Below are positions 1 to 12,823 of a stretch of 64,000 nucleotides of DNA, piece by piece. The number at the start of each line of letters is the position of its first letter. The stretch's first letter is position 1. The DNA comes from Lithospermum erythrorhizon. Lineage: Eukaryota; Streptophyta; Magnoliopsida; Boraginales; Boraginaceae. The notes below the pieces were generated by a model. That model worked only from the letters and a program-made list of their open reading frames with translations, ran no database searches and was not told the origin of the DNA. Location of the stretch: positions 124,001 to 188,000 of the forward strand of contig JADFUC010001741.1 of the NCBI GenBank assembly GCA_019722365.1, given 5' to 3'. The position numbers and the translations under genes are program-made.

Positions 1-1445
1 CCGGTCTATATTAGACTCAGGGACTTACCGCAAGTGTCTCGCAATGCTGACCTGATTTATTACCCAGAGGTACTTCACCTTCCTCGGTGGGTCTTATGTG
101 GGATGTTTCCCGATATGACTTAGTAGGATGTGCTACTGCTTTCATGACCGAAGAATACACATTGCTTTTGGTGGGACTTAGTGCCTTGATACGACACTTG
201 CCTTTGCGGGACTTTTGTAGCTCGAGAGGTTACTTGTCTTTATTTAGATGTAACTCCCGAGCTTTGTAAGTCAGGGATGGATGACAAGAAGCAAGTCATA
301 CAATGTATGCTCCCCCTACTCACAATCCATCTTAGCAAAATGTTGTCATTGCAGAGGACTCTAGTGAGATTTGTCTCACTCAAAGTCTTTTTTGAGTAAC
401 TTGTACTCTTCATACCGCCTTAGCAGCCTTGCTGGGTCAGAGCGATGATCGCATGGGCGGAGTATCCCCAACCTTGTTGGATCGATCGCATGTATTTTAG
501 CAATTGTTTCCTCGGCCCGAAATCTAGCTATGTGGACCGACATTCAAATAGATTTCCTATATCCGAACTTGATGAATCAAACCCCGAGTATTTTCAAGAA
601 AAGCCGTTCATACAAGATTTATGAATAATGAGGTGCTTTTAGCTTTCTCCGAATTATTCGAAGCGCTTTTGAGAGACCGTGTTGCATTCTCACTGATTTT
701 TGCTTGTAACTTGAAAAATTATTGCTTTTGTGCCAAAATTTTATTTTAGGCGCCTTTAGGATACCCTGAGTATTGCTTTCCAGCCCACCTATGGTGTTTT
801 GTGGCGCTTAAAAGATTTAATCTCTGAGAATTTCAGGTCATCTCAATTTATGTTTTTTTGTGCATTTTCTCAAATGAGAACGGGATGTTATTTCTTTAAA
901 AATAGGAGGGGTTAGAGAAAATACCGGCCTCGAACGCTAAGCTTCATCGGGCTTCCGCTTCATTTTCAAAGCTGGATTACATCATAACCGCTTGAATTTC
1001 GGTGAGACAAGATTCGATCGCCGAATTTTTTGGGATTTAATTTCTCTCCAAGAAATCAAAATAGGCGCCTATTTTGAGGAGAAGGTTCCTGGATTTGTAC
1101 AAATATATTTTCATATCGACCCTGTGACCTTTTGGTTTCTTTTATTTTGAACCACATAACTATTGGAGTCTCCATTTTGAACTATAGAACTCCTGGAGTC
1201 TCTATTTTGAACTCCAAAACTTCTGAAGCTTCAATTTTAGATCTTAGGACCAATTTTCACCTTAATAAAATTAAGGATTTTAGCCTCAACCCTAAATTTA
1301 TTGGATTTGGCTTCTTAGTCTGTGTATTATTTTTCTCAAAACCTCATTGCATTTATGTCATGATTAAATTCTTTGAGGCTTCGATCGAGAACCCTAGCCA
1401 CTTGTATTTTTCTCTCGTGGCTCGATTCTAATTAATTAGATTAAG
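1..1445 (+). mobile_element. LTR retrotransposon remnant (internal end plus LTR-like part)
   Basis: No long coding frame survives here. The stretch from about 540 to 1445 is recognisably related, in opposite orientation, to about 10370-11200. Shared landmarks are a block reading roughly 'gaacttgatgaatca', a block around 'ttgcattctcactg', and an end block 'gagaaccctagccac' followed by an AATTAATT-rich tail. That long, ordered, diverged similarity is what two LTR copies of one family look like. Bases 1-540 are probably the neighbouring internal region. I could not identify gag or pol, so the superfamily is unknown and the boundaries are approximate. Confidence 0.5.
1144..1233. repeat. 30-bp tandem repeat, three copies
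   Basis: The block 'attttgaac' recurs at 1144, 1174 and 1204, and a degraded start at 1234. The shared 30-bp unit ends in a 'ctcctggagtctc'-like tail. The period is a multiple of three, so a short open frame runs through it, but nothing indicates that this is translated. It lies inside the LTR-like segment. Confidence 0.7.
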
Positions 1446-2670
1446 TCACATAACTGGCTTTAAATTAAAATTTAATAAATTTTCACTGTCTACACCTACC
1501 ATTAGTTTTTTTAGTGTATCCTGATCCTATGTTCAAATCTCACCATCTTATATACGCTGGTATCTTATTTCTAACAAAACTACAACATAATATTCCAAAG
1601 ACAATAATTCAAAAATAACTAACAATATTCCAAAGAAATAATAATCCAAAAATGACATAGTTTAAGCAACAATATTTCAAACAAATAATATTTCATATTC
1701 CAAAAAAATTCAATCTTTACAATGTTTATCACACAAATTGAATTATTATTAATTTTATAAATTGACTTCAAAATTACACTTTTTGAAACTATTCTTACTA
1801 TATCTAAACCCATGTTTAACAACTGCAAACATTAACCAACATGCAAAAATAATTAATTTTAACAACACAATACTTTAATTCTAAAAAGTTTGATTCAACA
1901 TAGTATTATGAAACCAATTCAACATAGTATTATACAACCCATTCAACACAAATAGTATAATTTTTATTAGGTCGCAAACAATAAAATTAATTATAATGTC
2001 GAAAAAAAACTTGTACGTTTGGTTGTCTTCTCTATTTTTCTTCAATCTTTTCAACTTCTTTGTTTGCAAATTACTTTAATGGTGATTTCTCCTCAAAGTC
2101 TTATTTAATTCTCCTCAATTTCGTTTTTGCTATTTCTTACAAATTTGTGAATTTTGGTGGCTTATTTTGTGGGTTTGGAAAAGAATAATTTGGATTAAAT
2201 AATTCAATTTAAGAATATTTGTTCTACAAGGAAACGAATTACTGATTTGGTGGGATTGAGAGAAATTAGGGAACATATATTTTTTTGTATGAATTGATTT
2301 GGGGTGGGCGAAATTAGGGGAACTGATTTTGGGGGAAGGGGTGAATTTCAGTTTTTTATTATTTAATTAAAATATGCATTGCCAATTCTATCCTTGTAAG
2401 AATGGTGATTACAATCTCCTTGCAAGCATCTAAGTATAACTTACATGTTCATTCTTGGTAATAAATTAATATTGTAAATAAAGTCGAATAATTTTTATCA
2501 TCACAATTTGAGATGAATAACGTAAGAGAAATTGATGTTATCTAGGAGTTAGAGTAATAAGAAACTTTTATGCGCTTTCCTTGACTTGAGTCAATCTTAT
2601 TATGTTGAAAAGGTTTAAAGAAATTAATCTTTTTTTTATGTAGTGCTTACTAGAACAATCTAGATGAATT
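1446..2670. other. AT-rich intergenic DNA, no gene seen
   Basis: Both strands carry only short, low-complexity frames. A block near 2580-2625 resembles 26675-26710 in direct orientation, whereas 'atcatcacaatttgag' near 2498 matches 26735 in inverted orientation. This suggests shared repeat debris at the two places, not a gene. Confidence 0.6.
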
Positions 2671-2674
2671 TAAT

Positions 2675-2863
2675 GTAAATTTGATCAATATGTGTGTGAA
2701 GTATTTGTCAGATAAAATCATTGGTAGTGTGATGTTCCTTATGAACAACACTCGACATGATATTGCTTATGCTGTTAGCGGATTGAGTCGATATACGCAT
2801 AATCCTAACGATTTAGGTTGCTACATCAACAGCTTAGCAAGTGTTGGTAGTCTTCTTCCTTAA
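2675..2863 (+). pseudogene. Ty1/copia reverse-transcriptase fragment
   Basis: The plus frame from 2681 contains 'IGSVMFLMNNTRHDIAYAV' followed by a 'LSRYTHNPN'-like stretch. These are the conserved end of the copia reverse transcriptase and the linker into RNase H (family form IGSLMYL.N.TRPDI.YAV..LSRY...P). Only about 50 codons remain, with no flanking pol, so it is a dead fragment just beyond the 3' end of the ankyrin gene. Confidence 0.8.
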
Positions 2864-3245
2864 TGCGAATTTAACTTCAACTCCAACACTCACACCTATG
2901 ATTGGACACAACAAGAGACAAGGGAATTTGATATCTTCTGTCAAAGCTCACCAATCTCTGAAGTCTGAAGGATGACCATGGATAATGGATGTGTACATAT
3001 TAATTTCCCATTTCCACCAACTGTAATGCAATTTTTGGGCTAATCTACTCTGAATAATTCATCATAGAATTACTATTCTATTTTAAAGTATATATAAATC
3101 AAACAGACCTTACCATTCTATAGTTTTAGAGTTTTCATGTATAAACAAACAATAATACTTTAATCAAGAATCCATAGTTCATTGCTTACAAAAAAATTCT
3201 GATATCCCACAAAGAATGGAGTTATATTCAAATAATTACTCATCG

Positions 3246-6200
3246 CTAATGATACACCACTTCTGATCGCCCCAAGAGTCGCGTCCCTTTGTGGTTATTT
3301 TCCATGAGAGCATGGTTGCTGAATGTGGATTTGATCATATTTGCTAGAGATGGCACCTGTAGATATGTGAAAAACCCGACTGGTATACATGCCGAGCCAG
3401 CAACTATGAAGACATTCCTCCGATTTTCAGGACCCGAAACAAGGTACATTATTGCAGTAAAATCAACCATCAACAATGTGACAGCAAGAAAAAGGAACAT
3501 AAGTCCAAATATGATTCTACTGGGTAAAGAATAGAGATAATCGTTTACTGAATACCGAGCGGTGAAGATGGACAAGAATACGAGGACGGAGGTAAGTGAA
3601 AATGTGAGAGACAGTCCGTTTGCTATTGTAAAGACTTGATAAGCCGAGACATTTAGGAAAATTGGAAAGCCAGAACTACTGTTGTTTCCCCCAGGTACTG
3701 TAATTGAAGCAGCAAACACTATGGTGGCAATAAGTGACCCTCCAACGATGCACGAATGTGCCATTTCTAACATCCACTTGTTCTCATAATCGATCAACTT
3801 CTGGTGCTTCTCCTTAAATACTTCTATGGGCGTTCTTCCTTCAGCATTCTTTAAGGTTCTCTGCTCAGGCATTAGTTTCTCCATTTCCTACGCATTTGGT
3901 GAAAAAAAATATAATATTGTCAACATACTATACTATAATTATGACAATTTTGATTCAAATTAAAGTCGTGTCTTGATCAAAGTTGGATCATCCAGTAAGT
4001 TTTCATTGTGGCATCATATATTTCTTGCAGTTGTATTCTCAAGAGTTGGGCCCTATACCTTTAATGATGAATGCCAAATCCTCTTTTTGCCTTGGGAAAT
4101 GCCAACTTAACGGCCATTTCCAAGACCGAACACAATATGGGAGAAAGTTACGCACCAGGGATAAAATGAGACCATTTCAAACATATGTGATCAAAAGGTT
4201 TCAAACATATGCATGTGATCAAAAGGGTCCCTATGACAAACATGTAAGTTCAGTGATATCTTTTTCCTTATTTGTTTTGTGAAACAAACTCAACATATTA
4301 TTATATTTTTCTGTCCTAGACTCCTACTACCAATTTTAGTCATTGATGATTTCTAAATTTAATATATATCGAGGGAAAATGATTACCTTAAACCATTTAA
4401 GTTCACGTTGCATCTGAAATACCACCTGAGAACCAGAATCAAGAAGGCTTTGTAGTGTATATTCTGCAACCTGAAATAGTTTCATGTCTCCTTTGATGTG
4501 TTGCCCCCTCGCCAATGCGATCATGAAAACTTTTTCCTGACGGTACATAGCTGCAACGTCTAAAACAGAGTGGTCATTTTCATTGCGTGAATCTATCGCC
4601 TCAGGGAATTCATCTAGGATTAATTCAACCATCTCGTGGATTCCATTTTGTGCCGCTGAAAAGAATACTGGCTTCACAGAGGATTCCTCAAAATCTGATT
4701 TGTTAATATCCTTTAGCCAATTTCTTCGTTCCTCATCTGTCAAATGAAGATTGCTCATTTCTCTGCAAACATTTCTTAGAGCAACTTTCGTCAAAAAATG
4801 CCCCATCTTTGCTCGACGAGCGTCCTCAATAGGTTGCACTGTGATAGTCATATATGCCAAATTGATACATAATGAAGTTGAAGATATAAATCAGCATTAC
4901 CAATATTTTCTATATAAAAATATAGAAAACAAATTTTAATGCATGAAAGATGGTACTTTCTTCTTCTTCTTATAAAATTAAAAAAAATATGGTACTTTCA
5001 GTTTTACTTAAAGTGAGACAACTTTACTTTGATTCTTTGAACATGCTCAGTTTCCTCCAAATCAAAGTTGTTACGTTAACTGAGACAACAATGTATGTTA
5101 GGTTTTACTACTGGAGTATTTATTTAAAAAACAAACACGACAATCTTTTAGAGCGGAAACTATGAAGTATATAATATTTGATGATAAATATATGAAATGT
5201 CAGTATTTTAATTTTTTTTTTACTATCAATATAATCCTTTTGATTCAAATAAAAATGACGTGTGTGAATTAAGTAACAAGCTAGGTTTGTAAATTTTTTT
5301 GACAAATATACAATCTGTCATTGATGTAGGTAGTAGTATTTAATACTCCATCCATTTTATAATAGATGATTATTTAGATGAAAGGTATTTTATTAAATCA
5401 ACTATTAAGAAAAAGTAATTTTTTTATAAAAAATCATGTATTCTGAAATGGAGGGAGTAAAACTTATGAGAAAAATTATTGTCGTATCAATATATTTGGA
5501 AGCGTGTTAGGGACAAAATGATATTTTCACTCCTAAATAAAATACTATTTGGTTGTGTGTATAGGGTTAGTATATGTGTATTCTAAAATCTCCTTACCTA
5601 GTTTTTCCCATATTTTGTTTGGAACATCGAGCAACACAAGAAACCCTGCAATGGCAAGTAAGGATCTTAATAAAAATTAACTTACATTGTTTCATAATTA
5701 AGGTTTTTGACATTTTAAAGTCTCAACTTCGACCATTAGTATATCATTAACAAATACTCCGTATAAATAGTCAGACTCTCTCTTTAATACTGTAAAAATA
5801 TATAGAAATTTAGTTCTAATAATCCGGATCTTACCTTTCAAAACATTAGTTGTGGAGCTTCTGCTGCCAAAATCAACCTCGGCCAACTTTAACATTTCTT
5901 TAGTTGATAAATTTTCCATGTCTTTTGCAGGGTTCACTTTAATAACTGAAAGAGTTGTGTTAGTATCGACAGATTTGAAGTAGTATTTCAAGTACATAAC
6001 TCAAATCTATAATGTTTTACGGAGTATAAAAGATCAATTTAAATCCCATCATATCGCTTCGCAGTTCCCTATGTGAAGCTAAGCTATATCAAGAATTCAA
6101 GATTGGCTTAATTTCACATATTGAGCCATGCTCCGGGAGCTTCATATATTGAGTATGTGTCTATACTCTATACTAATGATGGGTAGGGATGAATTTTGCT

Positions 6201-9200
6201 ATAACCAAGAGATATAGACAAGATTATGAGATGATAAGTACGGAAATATAAATGAAAATATGATTAAACTTTATGATCGGAGAAAATACAGATATAAATC
6301 GAGCTAAGTCTAGTTTCGAAATGTGTAGAATAACCTAGACTACACGGCTACACCAAAGAACCCAAACAACACCTACCACAACCCAACTAGGCCTTTGAAA
6401 GAATCGGATCGAAACTAGTTGTACTAGATCCGACTTAAAAAAGTTTGAATCCTAACAAATAGAAGTCGGTTGATCCGAAAAAGAAAACCTCAAAACAAGC
6501 GACATCATCCCACTGCACTGTAAATATTCTCTCTCAAACGTTAAAATACATTACATTCTTCGAGAGGTTAGACTTAATAATTTCTCCATCTCATTTTCTA
6601 AGGGATGTTTACTTTTTCACAAAGTTTCTTTTGTGAAATTCAAATTTTTGTCTCACAATTAGTTTTTCCTCTCCACTTCAATTTTGATATTGCCAAAAAA
6701 GGAAAATATCCCTTACAAATTTGGGATGGAGGGAGTAGTAATTATAGCCTAAATCGATAACAACAAAATATTTTATGGTCCAAACTACCATTCACAATTT
6801 CCCATAATCAAACAAACTTGCTCATACTAAAAACTAAAGAAATTGTCAAATGTATCACAATTGCTGTGTCATTGGCAATACACGAATGGCACCATTGCAC
6901 AAATGATCCCCTATAAGTGTATCGAGCGCCAAGAACGATCCCTAAATTAACACCTCCGTTATAATTTAATGGTTTTGCTTATTTTTTGGGTCAAAATACA
7001 ATTTTGAAGAGTTTTGTGTGTTATAAAATAATGTTTGTCTCTTTGGTTTGAAACACCGAAACTAATTCTTTCTAGTCGAGTTATTCGAAGTTTTACATGC
7101 TCGTCAAAGCACTAACCCCAACACAATTCTAAGAATGAATATCCTACTAGAGAAACTATCTTCTCCACCTTAGGTTGATACAAATAACTAAATATCTTGA
7201 TCACAAGCTCTAAAGACCAATTCTAAAGTTTGGTAGTGTTTAATTTTGGATTGGAGAAGAAGGGTATATAATACACCTTCTTCCGTCTCTGGATGAGGAC
7301 TTTCCATCGAAATTTGCCACACCCGATGGAAGTCCCGAAATGGCACTCTAACGAAAGAAATTGGAGGTGTCAGGATGAATGAGTAAATAAACATAAACGA
7401 ATACAGGGCAGAGAACGAACTTGAATATAAGAAGGACTGCAACATGTTCAACGATTTTCTGCCTGGGAAAGCTCGAGGTTCATTCAGGAAATACGTAAGC
7501 AGATTCTCCATTTTATGCCATTCCAACTCTGGATTCCCGGAAAGGATATATATAACCATCTCTATAATGACAATTGACACAATAACAAAGTTAACAAAAA
7601 AATAAAGATAGTTGATCACAAAAATTGCCATAAACTATTCTCTAGGGTGAGTTTAATATTACAAAAGCTGAAATTTAGTCAATAATTCATTGGACATATT
7701 TATTTATCACCTCAAATATAGTCAACACAATTAAAGTACAAACTGTTAGGAATCCTATATCGTTACTGGCAGCTCCATAATTGATAATAACTCAGATCTC
7801 GTTCAGAATGCACAAACAACAGCGAAACAGATGATATACCACTAATTGATATATGACAAATAGAAATAAAATAATGCAGAAATTAACTCAGACACAAGGA
7901 TTTTATCTTGGTCCCCCTCAATGTGAAAGGTACATTCAGTCTGCTACAGATCCACTAATAATATCATGAAGATTGTTACATGACTCAAGAACTTTACTCA
8001 ACGACCTCTCAACTGGATATTTTTTCACACAAAAACTCCAGACACAAGTCTCTCATGACTCTTTTCACAACCTCACCAACAATTATAATAAACTCTCATA
8101 ATTCTAAGAATAAAAATAAACTATCTATATTATAACCTACAAGGTTGATTTCCAAACATCATTAAGGTGGTGGTGTTTACACACAAAAAAAATTACTAAA
8201 AAAAAATATTTATAGATTTCACAAATAAACCTATAAGTAATTATTTTTTTTTTCAAGAAAAAGCCATATTAATTATTTGCCTAAAAGGTAATTACTCTAA
8301 AGAAATGAGACTCTATAACTTCCCTTTCTTGTTCTTCAAATATTTCTTTAAGTGTAATACTTTCAGAATAATCCGGATTCTTCACGTGTTAGGCTTCACA
8401 TGTACAACACAAACATGATGGACTATGACTATCCAAGTAAAAAATGAAAATGGAGACTATATATGCTTCAAATTTCACGAAGAAGATAAAGTTATTTATT
8501 GATGGCTTGGGAGTTAGGACCTGTTAATGGATTAATAATCTTATCATTAGTGGAACAAAAATTACGTTTTAACATGATTGCAGATGCATTTCAATATGAT
8601 TGTTAAGTGAATAAATTGTCAATTTGATCTCAAATAGTAGGATAAAGTTTTACTTTAGTCCCATACATTTATATTGTTGCAGATTTATCACTTTCGGGAA
8701 CCATACTATAACACTTATACCACTTTCGAGCTTAATCTGCAACAATGTAACTATCTAGGACTAAAGTGCAACTTCTACCCATTATCTGGGACCAAATCGG
8801 CAACTATCGAATCAATGTAACTATCTAGAACTTACTGAACCAAATCTGTAACAATGTAACTATTTGGAACTTACCGAACCATTCCAAAGATATTGCTTTT
8901 AGGAGTAGATCAGTCTCTTCATTAGGGGAATATTGATTTTGCAATTTGGTGAGTTGGTGCAAATGAAAGGACAGCTCCTTTTCCAGTGCTCCGAAGGCTG
9001 TTTGAACTGGTAACACCCCTTTCTTATCTCTCTTTATTAACAATCCAGGTTGTCGCTCTAACAAAACCATTGCTAAACAAGTATGGCCAGTATGTATTGC
9101 AACATGAAGGGCCGTGTCACCAGTCTCGTCCTGCAGAGTTAGTTCGTCGTCTGGAATCAACCTTGAGAAGAAGAGGATCGCAGATACGTCCAACCTCTTT

Positions 9201-9364
9201 CTGAGAACAATATGAAGCACTGGTGGTCCGCCTTCCCAGATTGGAGTATTAATGCCTTTAATGAGTTTTCTTGCTAGTGTGGCTTCGCTTAGAAACTCAA
9301 AAAACTCCACACCATTACCTGCTTTAATCAATTCCCATAGCTCTTCTTTCCAATTCTGCAACAT
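3246..9364 (-). CDS. Ankyrin-repeat protein with C-terminal PGG membrane domain
   Basis: Five exons join in phase: 9364-8875, 7561-7205, 5945-5835, 4838-4387 and 3887-3246, giving about 683 residues. Exon 1 carries ankyrin repeats (GDTALHVAIHTGH near residues 80-95). Exons 2-4 hold the linker and further repeats (NDHSVLDVAAMYRQEKVF). Exon 5 has the PGG domain: an ENKWMLEMAHSC lead-in, TIVFAASITVPGGN and four hydrophobic segments. This matches the ACD6/ITN1-like class of plant ankyrin membrane proteins, which act in stress and immune signalling; the partner here is unknown. Every junction has GT/AG and the phases agree. The 9364 ATG is the first in frame, but an acceptor at 9370 would instead link to an exon at 19104-19266. 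Intron 1 contains a TIR element and a duplicated donor. Confidence 0.88.
5344..5459. mobile_element. Stowaway-type MITE in ankyrin intron 3
   Basis: It is about 116 bp and begins TACTCCATCC and ends GGAGGGAGTA, with imperfect terminal inverted repeats and a TA duplication at each side. This is the usual signature of Tc1/mariner-derived Stowaway MITEs. It has no coding capacity. A related copy is at 46826-47038. Confidence 0.85.
6579..6737. mobile_element. Stowaway-type MITE in ankyrin intron 2
   Basis: The left end 'tttctccatctcattttc' and right end 'aaatttgggatggaggga' are inverted repeats; the inner arms 'aagggatgtttac' and 'aaaatatccctta' also pair. Length is about 160 bp, ending in TA, with no coding capacity. 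Confidence 0.8.
8616..8803. mobile_element. TIR element ('tttagtccc' family) in ankyrin intron 1
   Basis: Left arm 'tgtcaatttgatctcaaat' with 'actttagtcc' faces a right arm 'ggactaaagtgcaac' with 'gggaccaaatcggca' as an imperfect inverted repeat. The same family appears at 47041-47311, and in two halves at about 36765-36960 and 43750-43865. It is a non-coding MITE-like element lying just downstream of the exon 1 splice donor. Confidence 0.7.
8834..8880 (-). promoter_or_regulatory. Tandemly duplicated splice donor of ankyrin exon 1
   Basis: On the minus strand, exon 1 ends GGTTCG followed by GTAAGTTC (GT at 8874-8873). Thirty-nine bases downstream the same context recurs as GGTTCA followed by GTAAGTTC (GT at 8835-8834). 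Both donors leave the same phase, and the 39 bases between are open, so the second donor would add 13 residues without disturbing the frame. Confidence 0.65.
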
Positions 9365-9374
9365 TTTGGCTGAA

Positions 9375-10190
9375 TATATATTGTGTCAGGTAAGAAGAGT
9401 GTATATTAGTCGAACCAAAAGTTACAAATGTGGCACATTCAGTCAGAGGCTCACAGCCGGTCCTAACATTTTTGGGGCCTAGTGCAAAAATGAAAAATGG
9501 GGTCCTTAATATAACTAATAAAAATTTAAATTTTCAATAACTCATATTTTTATTAAAAATAAGTATAACATTAGATTGCAGAATTACAAGAAATGATTTA
9601 TAAGAGCATTATTTGATGCAAAGTTATTAATAGCTTCTTTTTGTGATGTAACTAGTTTGTTTACACATTTTCTCTTTTTTCTTTTATTTCCAAATAAATT
9701 TTTGCCAGGCAAAGTCTTACAAAATAAACAAATAACTAATAAATAAACAAAAGAATGTGAAACAATGAAATTATAAAAGTGAAATGAACAACGAGTGGAA
9801 TTAAAATTAAAATAACTTGACAAAAGAAATAGAATAATATCACTTGATTTTTTGAAATTTAAAACATTATGATCTTATTATACTTGTATGTAGTATAGTA
9901 GTAGTATTACTAGTTTCTTAAATTAAGTGTTAGAATACATTCAAATGCTCTAACACCTATTATTTGTAAACATGTCACTAATTCAACTATATATGTTAAA
10001 AAATGATCATTAGTAGGAAAAGTGTTAATTTAGTACATGGAAACTAAATATGAAAATGAAAAATCAATTATATGGGTGTAATAAAGCAGTCAACCATTAT
10101 TAGTTTAGTACGTATTCAATGTGTTAATTCTCTTTAATGAGCCATTATTACTAGTAAAACTTACTTTTTCTTTTGTTAATTAACGATGAA
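9375..10190. other. Non-coding DNA upstream of the ankyrin exon, with TE debris
   Basis: Around 9440-9500 the stretch 'cacagccggtcctaacatt' followed by 'tttggggcctagtgcaaaa' looks like a degraded transposon end, but no second end was found. The rest, to about 10190, is AT-rich with no gene. It is either the ankyrin promoter or, if the distal exon is real, intron 1. Confidence 0.4.
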
Positions 10191-10204
10191 TTTATTGTGA
10201 AGAA

Positions 10205-10295
10205 AATCCGCTTGCAAATTGAGGAGTATATAATCCTATTTGAACTTGTGACCTCTTCTAGAGAAGATTCGGTTAGATACCATTGAGCTAGATGT
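10205..10295 (-). mobile_element. tRNA-derived SINE-like segment
   Basis: Read on the minus strand it has a pol III A-box-like TAGCTCAATGGTATCT (10290-10275) and a B-box-like GTTCAAATAGG (10245-10235) at tRNA-like spacing. It does not fold convincingly as a functional tRNA gene, so a SINE head is the better reading. Confidence 0.55.
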
Positions 10296-10369
10296 GTTTA
10301 GTTATTACTAGTAAAACTTGATGTAGATAATAAAAATTTATTAAAAAATTAATTAAATTGATTAAGATG

Positions 10370-12260
10370 AATTAATCAAATTAATTAAATAGAACCACTA
10401 AAGAGATGCCACGTGGCTAGGGTTCTCAATCAAACCCTAATTTAATGTAAAACTCTCGATCGAATAAGGGTTTCCAAAAAAATAGCCTTCAATTAAATGT
10501 TCATTAAATGAGGTCTGAGGCTGCACCTCTATTTTACTACATTAAACCGTCATGTGGCCTGAAATTGGTTCCAAAAAGCCATGCGCCAAATGACTCTAGA
10601 AAGAATGGAATTCAAAATAAAGACTCACAAGTATCGCCAATGAAAACGATTTACCTAGAAAATCAAAAACTTCCTATTACTACAATAGGCGCCCCCCATA
10701 TTATTTCTTGAGGTAAGTAATTTTAAAAATCCTATTTATCTTTATTTTTACACAAAATTCAATCTAAGATCTCGATACACCCGAAAAATGAATTAACCAA
10801 TTGGAAGAAGATTCATGTCCTGAGACCTATATAAACCCTCCTATGGCCAAAATTTCTCATCTAGAAATCATCCAAAAAATAATCGAGAAAACAAGAGAAC
10901 GATCTATAAAATTTCTAAATTAAATCATTTAAACCACCTCAAAGAAAACACCATGTGGGGCGGCCAAAACACCGATACCAAAATAGACTTTCTAAATTAA
11001 GATTACCGCACAAACTCAAGAATTCTTTTCAAGCCAGTTAAAATCTATGAGAATCGAATTGCATTTCTCAAGAACGCCTTTAATATTCGTGATGTTTGGG
11101 CCAAATTTCGATTATTTAAAAAATCTTGAAACGAACAATCGATGCATCTTAGCCTGATTCATCAAGTTCCAGATATAGTAATACATCGAACGTCACTCTA
11201 TACCGGATTCTAGGGCAAGAAACACACTAAGGCCTTCTTGGGCTTGATCGCATTACACAAGGCCGAACGCTCCACCTTATAATGCATCATCACTACAAAT
11301 GCTCGCTAACGCCGCTTATGTTGTGAAGTCGACGCCGCTTCAAAGCATAAATCAAGTCCCACCCTCACATTTACACCAACAAAGCCAAGTAAGCATCATT
11401 AGAATATGTTTAAAAGCAACGCCGCTCAATGTTTAAATCAAATCCCTATGCACCAAATCTCACTACATAAATCAAATCCCACCCGAGGCAAGAGTTTATC
11501 CAACCGCACAATCCCAATTCGGTCATACCAAGAATACTGTTATTAAGGCCCTATAACGTTGCACGTCATAAAGCAGAAGTCCACATCAAGTCCGAAATAA
11601 AAACCGGAGATCAAGACCACACTCCAAGATCAAATTTATACAACACGGAATACGATGCTAAGTGCCCTCGGCTCCTGACCATATCCAAGTCTGCATTCTC
11701 AAATCTCAACTAACAAGACCACGACACATATTCAAACTGTAATGTAGCCGCATATCCAACCTAAATCAAGACAAGTCAAGCTCAAATCAAGTCGAGCTCA
11801 TATCAAGGTCATATCGCTAAGACGCCAGTATTATCTCACCAAATCACAAGAAACTTTTTGAATTCATAATTTGTGACAATGAATTTCCCGATTTAATAAA
11901 ACATATACACCGAAGAATTTTCCCTACAACGCTTAATTTTATACCCTCTTTCATAAATAATAAAATTCTTTCTTTTGAGATTACACTTGACATGCAAAGA
12001 ATATGATCTAAATTTATATCAATACATTTCTAAAAATTTCGAGGTTCTCATGGGTTTATAGCCCTATAAATGCATGTCCAAGGGCTGGCTATGCATTTAG
12101 TCATATATTTTATATTAAAAACAAGGACGAATATGTAACATTATGTTACATAACATTTGTCACTTTTTAGAGATCATACATTGATACTGTAACATTTATG
12201 CCACTTTCGAGACTAACCTACAACATTATCACTAGTTGGTACTAATTATCGGTATCAGCG
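10370..12260 (-). mobile_element. LTR retrotransposon fragment, inverted relative to the copy at window start
   Basis: About 10370-11200 aligns by eye, reversed, with about 540-1445. A possible TATA signal ('ctatataaaccctcc') lies near 10830. The following 11200-12260 contains no recognisable gag or pol frame and is probably degraded internal sequence. Boundaries are approximate. Confidence 0.45.
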
Positions 12261-12268
12261 GCCGAACA

Positions 12269-12823
12269 TGGTCAGTATAAAAATATGTTACTATAAATTA
12301 ACCTTATAACGTGGGTCAAAAATAATACTATCGAATATTTCTGGAAACAACACTCAATACAACACTTTATAATAATACTCAATATAACTTGACACAACTC
12401 TAACAATACTCTTTATTTTTCTTGACTCAAACCTCACTTTTTAATATCCCTCACACTACTCACTATAAAATACTATCAAGGCTTTGCTTTCTCTAATCGC
12501 CTCTCTATGGTTTCTATTCGAATATCAAGAAATTCTACTTGATCTTTCACTGACGCAAACTCTTCGCTGTCCTCGATCGAAGCCAAGATCTTCACTGATG
12601 CTACTGATGAATAAATCTGCAAATGCTCCGTGCTATTGCTATTTATAGGGAAATATTGCTGCTCCATTTCAAACAAAACAAAGAACCATACGGTGCATTT
12701 GGTTGGCAGCAGCTTATTTTTCTCATGCCTAGTACTCTACAGCCACTCTACTTTGAAAATCACACTTTGGCCTAATATGCCAAAATTCCATTCGGTAGAG
12801 ATTGACAATGCACTCTTTCAACA
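12269..12823 (-). repeat. Copia 3' LTR (minus-strand element)
   Basis: It begins TGGTCAGTATA and ends CTTTCAACA on the plus strand, and is nearly identical in layout to 15728-16289. The most conserved part is the last 250 bp, around 'ggcagcagcttatttttc'. Confidence 0.85.

Noticed and set aside
4751..5165. Two small plus-strand frames over ankyrin exon 4 and intron 3
   Set aside because: One is antisense to the ankyrin exon and the other is low-complexity intronic sequence.
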